From NCBI RefSeq assembly GCF_020740795.1, contig NC_067312.1, forward strand, positions 61,542,405 through 61,606,404: DNA of 64,000 nucleotides. The letters run 5' to 3'. Source of the DNA: Apus apus. Taxonomy: Eukaryota > Chordata > Aves > Apodiformes > Apodidae. This document shows positions 59,713-64,000 of this stretch, piece after piece (position 1 is the stretch's first letter; each line of letters begins with the position of its first letter). The position numbers and the translations under genes are program-made. Below the pieces are notes generated by a model that was not told the DNA's origin, made no database searches, and worked only from the letters and a program-made list of their open reading frames with translations.

Positions 59713-62700
59713 AGGAAACCACAGACCTGAGTACTTAAGCTCCATGTGTAACAATTCAGGGCCTTTAGGTACATTTAACAGGATTGCAACAGTCAACAGA
59801 CAGGACTGGGCAACTGAACTGGTCAGGAGAAAATGCTTATGACACTGCATGTGTTCTTATCTTGCCTTTGATCACTGGTTGGATGTCCAGCTCCTTCCTA
59901 GTGTGAGTGCTTCCTTTCATAAACAGCAGAAGCATCACTTTTGTTACAGAAAATGTCAGGAAGTCTATGGGAGGTAGTATCTAAAAATAACAGTGATAAT
60001 TGCTTTCTCCTGGTGGGAGGCTTTATTTTGGAACAGGGAGAAAGGAGGAAAGAATGGGAAGGCTGAAGCCAAGGGAAACCACATCAGGCTGTAGTCTCCA
60101 TGTGGTGTAACCTCTCAGTTACTGCAGGTATTTTTAGTGCTGCTTACTTGCCTACTTGATGTAAAATTTCATAGCATAGATAGATTTCCAACCTCTGATG
60201 AGATATTTGTGCCATTCTTTGTTTAAATTGCCAGTCTGTCTAGGCCATTGAGCTAGAGGCCAGACAGTGCTTGTTGGCAGCCAAGTGGCTTACTGTTGGG
60301 TGCTCTGCAATCATCAATGCAAAAACTCAATGGGAAGGCCTCCCTCATTCTTTTTTCCTAATCCCTGTGCAAATCACTCCAACTTAATCCTCACTAAATC
60401 TCCCCTATCACTATTTAAATAATTTCGTCCTGTCCCCATGTAAATCCCTCCAGTCCAGAATTTCAACACCTACACATCTCTTTCACGTAGTAATATAGTG
60501 AACCTTACCATCAAATCTTCTTAAGTCGCACTTTCACAAGTTTATATTCAAATAAATTTTACCTAAAATGTTTTTTGTTGATTCTTTAAGCAGCCTTAAG
60601 ACCTTACACTCCTGTTTGCAACACCAAGTAATTATATTATTTAGCTTTCCAATTCTGAAATCAAAGGGGATATTAGAAGATGATCCTTTCCTTCCTCTAT
60701 GCTCTACAGCTGGATCAAAATAATGTCTTCTATTAATATCTCAGATGACTGAGATTACAGAAAATTCGTAGTTGATCTGGTTCAGTGTTCCATTGTCCTT
60801 ACTGTTCCCAGAGTTTTCCTAATGGAGTACTCTTTGCTGCATTTGAAGCAAATTTACACTTCTTTGATGTATAGAACATTTGTTCACTCCAGACATCTTG
60901 CAGCAGCTATGGAAAACTGTTCTTGAATGTTCTGATTCCTTTTTCTATTTTTAAGTATACTGCCCTGGGAGTATGAAAGACTGGTAGGAAGGAGAGCTGT
61001 AGAAAAGAAAAATAAAAACATGCAGCAGAAAAGTATAAAGAAGATGTTGAGATAGATATTACAATTTTTATATGTTCAGTGGCTGATCATTCAGCATAAA
61101 GGACTGGTAGTTTGGATGACATTGGAAATTGATATCCGATGCTTTAGTGAAACAGCCTAATGGTCCTAATGATGTTTTATTCAATTTTTTTGTGGATAGG
61201 CAGCCACATTTGATAATTTGGTGCTTTATTGGTACAATGTCTTCCCTTTTGGCAATTTTAATGAAGATTAAAGCCTCAGTTGCCGTCTCCATAGGTAAGG
61301 ATTGAAGCACATTGGCAGTGAAATTTCTAGGGCACATTTTCTATTTGTGTCAAACTTGTACTGGATAGAAACACAAGATTGTTTCTGGATCTGTCAGTCA
61401 TGCTCCTTTCAGAGGTAATGAAATGCAAGAGTTGTTCTTCTGAATTAGGTCCTATTCAGACATTCATCCAACTTCTGAAATTTTACTGATGTGGCAGAAA
61501 TGCCAGGTTTCTTTTCTAGGGTGGAATAGCAAATTATTCCTTCCTTCTTGCTGTGTTACAATACCATTAGCTGTAAATGTTCTTAAATCTTTTAACCTAA
61601 AATACGTAGGATGCAGACAGCCATAGCAGAAGGATTTATCTCCAGTAGGTGCTTCATTTTGACCTCTTCCAACCTATTGTTGTTTTATTTTTCACTAATT
61701 AAAAAAAAAAGTATATAATTATTTGGTGTATTAATATAGCAAAATTGTGGGAGCTGACTGAAGTCTATGAAAGGATCAAGTCTATTTATTTGTTTTTTCC
61801 CATCTTGTTAATTAAAAAGGGTCACAAATCAAAAAAAGACACAAATGAATCATAGTACTTTACATTAAACACAATTACTCGAGACACCTTGTAGTTATCA
61901 ATTGCATAGGAGTTAATAAATAATTATATAGAAATTTAAAAAATTGTTTAAATAAACATTATTTTGGTTTTTTTAAGTTTTGTAGCTGTCCTTCTGTTCT
62001 AAGAATATTTCTTGTTCTCTCTAACAATCTCAGAAGTTACATGGATTCTTAAAGAATGTCAGGCTTTCCTGGTTTCAAAAATTTAGTACTCCGCTAATGT
62101 CATTGTGGAGGTTTGAGTGTACAGCCATGCAAGGAAACAGTGTTCAGTTTGTGACATGCTGACATGAGAATGTAGTTTTCCATCCATTCACTTCTTTTAT
62201 TCTAACAAAAGTATGGCTGATGCAAAAACCTAAGTAAAAATAGTTTCTTATCTACAGAATCATAGGTTATCTCCTTTCCTGTCCTTGATTTGGGACAGAG
62301 ATGGAGAAAAGTAGCAGCAGCTAGAGCATTGCTTCCTGCAGAAGCATTAAGAAGAGAAAGATTAGTTTCAGGTGTGGCCTCGGAAGCTCACTTTGATTTT
62401 GGAAAGGAGGAACCCACAACATAGATCCACTGATGATAATTTTTAGCCAATTCTAGCATTAGACCTCTTTCTTCTCTATGTGCACGGAGGCACTGGAAAT
62501 GCTTGGTGTTTGTGCACTGTGTGAGGCTCCTTGGTGGCAAAAATTATTTGCCATATCTGCTAGACTGTTGTCTGAACTGAGCATAATATGACTCAGGCAA
62601 TGTTTTTTGGCACTGGGGGGTGTCTGCCAGCTACATAGCAGGTCATGACACTCCCATGCTTGAAGGGAGGCTGCTGTCCTACTCTGTTTCATATTAAAAC

Positions 62701-64000
62701 AAAGTCAGCCAAACAATAAGTTTCATTTTACTGTTTTAGTCTGTGCAGCACAATTGTGTCTTTTCATTGAGAACTCTTTCAGCTGTCCCTCTGGGATCCT
62801 GTACATCCTGTGATGCTCTAAGTGAGCTCTTTCTACCCATCTGCCCTGCTTCACAACTCTCTCTTACAGTCTGAATTTAGCAAGTCTTCTGGAATGTTTG
62901 AAATATATATATTTTTTTTTTCCCCCAGCAAATCTTCTAAAGCCCTCTACATGCAGAATATGTAAAATTACACTTAACCAGGTGAGATAAGACAAAATCT
63001 TAGTATTTCTGTTGGCTTGAAATTCACAACAGGATTGAAGTGTCTCTGAGGTGATTTCAGGAAACAAGCATTACCAAGGATTAATACAAGTATTTGTTTG
63101 CCAGAGGTGATCTCAGCAAGAGACGTAGTATCATGGTATCCTAGGGAACTATTTTAGTTTGTGTAACATGTATCAGAAATAGTGAATATACAGTGGAGAA
63201 AACATCATGTCTGATACATCATGTCTGTATGTCAATTATTGTATTCTTTCATGCTGTAATATCTTTAAGCATTGATGGAAGTTTGTTGCACCTCAAAGTT
63301 ATTTAGCCTGTAAGGTAACTGAGATTGCTGCTCCTGTAAACATCTGGATATTGCCAGATGCATCTTCTGTATTGTATTGTGGAAACAGAAATTTAAAAAA
63401 ATATATACCTTTCATAGATAAAGAGGCACGATATTCCTGCGTAAATTTCTAGTAGCTCTGAACTGCATTCAGTTCTGGTTTTGCTCCAACACCACTTTCT
63501 GTGATTAGGAATATTTGTCCTTTTTCTGAATCTCCTGTCCAATTCAATGTATTGTATTTGCTGAAGGCAACTTTTTCCTGAGGTGGGAGGAGTGGAGGGA
63601 GTTAGTTTCTTGTGGAGAGTGTCCTATGAAGGTAGAGCTTCATTACTGGTGACAAGTATCTTTTTATAGGCAGATGTAACCTGAGTGGCATTTTAAATTG
63701 GGAAAGATTTTTTAATAAAGTTGAAGCTGTTGAGTTGCTGTAGATACTTTTTGTTGTAATCCTCTTCTGGTATGTTTGGGATAATGAAAAAGTTTGGGAT
63801 TTTTTTTTGCCTGTGGGTTGTTTTGTTTTTTTTTAAAAAAAACAAACACACAAAACACAAGTATGATTTACTGTGGATCCAAGATCCTTTCTTCAGATTT
63901 AGCTGGTTCTCCCCATCTTGTATTTATACATCTGACTATATGCTTATTGAGAGGCAGTACATAGTTGCTTTTCATCCTGTCTTTTTCAGATCATGTCACA
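59713..64000. other. Intron 1, unannotated, to window edge
   Basis: No exon or clear mobile element recognised. Low-complexity tracts include a T run at about 62910-62921 and an A/C-rich island with preceding T run at about 63800-63860. A weak CR1-like string ('gacctcttccaacctattgtt') near 61662 is too short to call. Confidence 0.5.

Larger units (their letters stand above)
9806..64000 (+). other. PRR16: PRR16 intron 1 (5' part, at least 54 kb)
   Basis: No further PRR16 exon is visible downstream: none of the open frames on the + strand resembles the rest of the protein. A very long first intron is consistent with the gene's structure in other vertebrates. The segment contains only repeats, microsatellites and unannotated sequence. 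Its right boundary lies outside the window. That it is one continuous intron is inferred from the absence of exons. Confidence 0.75.

Noticed and set aside
61655..61685. Possible sense CR1 tail ('gacctcttccaacctattgtt')
   Set aside because: The terminal ATTCTATG octamers are missing and upstream sequence shows no CR1 body.
62260..62285. Possible CR1 terminus ('acagaatcataggttatctcc')
   Set aside because: Only about a dozen bases resemble the CR1 end, and the following sequence does not continue as CR1.
1..64000. tRNA, rRNA, CRISPR array, prophage or bacterial operon
   Set aside because: I looked for these and saw none; the composition and repeats are those of a bird nuclear genome.

Overview
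The window looks like part of a bird nuclear genome. The background is AT-rich, coding content is very sparse, and fragments of the avian LINE family CR1 recur with their typical ends (ATTCTATGATTCTATG and its complement). Several avian-type endogenous-retrovirus LTRs are present. No bacterial, phage or plasmid features were seen. The species cannot be fixed from this sequence alone.

One protein-coding gene can be supported. A CpG island at about 9.09-10.56 kb carries the first coding exon of PRR16 (proline-rich protein 16, Largen) at 9644-9805 on the + strand. It ends at a clean GT splice donor. The remaining coding sequence is not in the window, so everything from 9806 to the right edge (at least 54 kb) reads as intron 1. 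From known synteny, avian PRR16 lies on the Z chromosome near LOX and SNCAIP; that placement is inference here, since no neighbouring gene is visible.

Layout: 1-9.09 kb is intergenic or 5' flank, with one CR1 fragment. 9.09-10.56 kb is the CpG island with 5'UTR, exon 1 and the start of the intron. 10.6-30.8 kb is intron with one old CR1 and a short CR1 tail. 30.8-36.75 kb is an LTR-rich stretch: a composite LTR block, then a nearly full-length solo LTR in sense orientation. 36.75-45.8 kb is intron with a truncated LTR and a 1.1 kb antisense CR1. 47.1-48.3 kb is a nested cluster of a CR1 tail, a (TA)n tract, an LTR fragment and a sense CR1 with a nearly open reverse-transcriptase C-terminus. 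49.9-52.9 kb holds a perfect hairpin, a (CTTTAT)n microsatellite and a roughly 720 bp solo LTR. 55.7-56.7 kb is a sense CR1 with an intact FADD box. 59.5 kb has another CR1 tail, and the rest is unannotated intron.

No new multi-gene system was found. The points most worth checking are the GGAGCC repeat in the PRR16 5'UTR, the sense solo LTR with its own TATA-like box and poly(A) signal inside the intron, the nested 47 kb cluster, and the perfect 17-bp hairpin at 49.9 kb. LTR and CR1 family assignments come from recognising sequence patterns, not from a database search.
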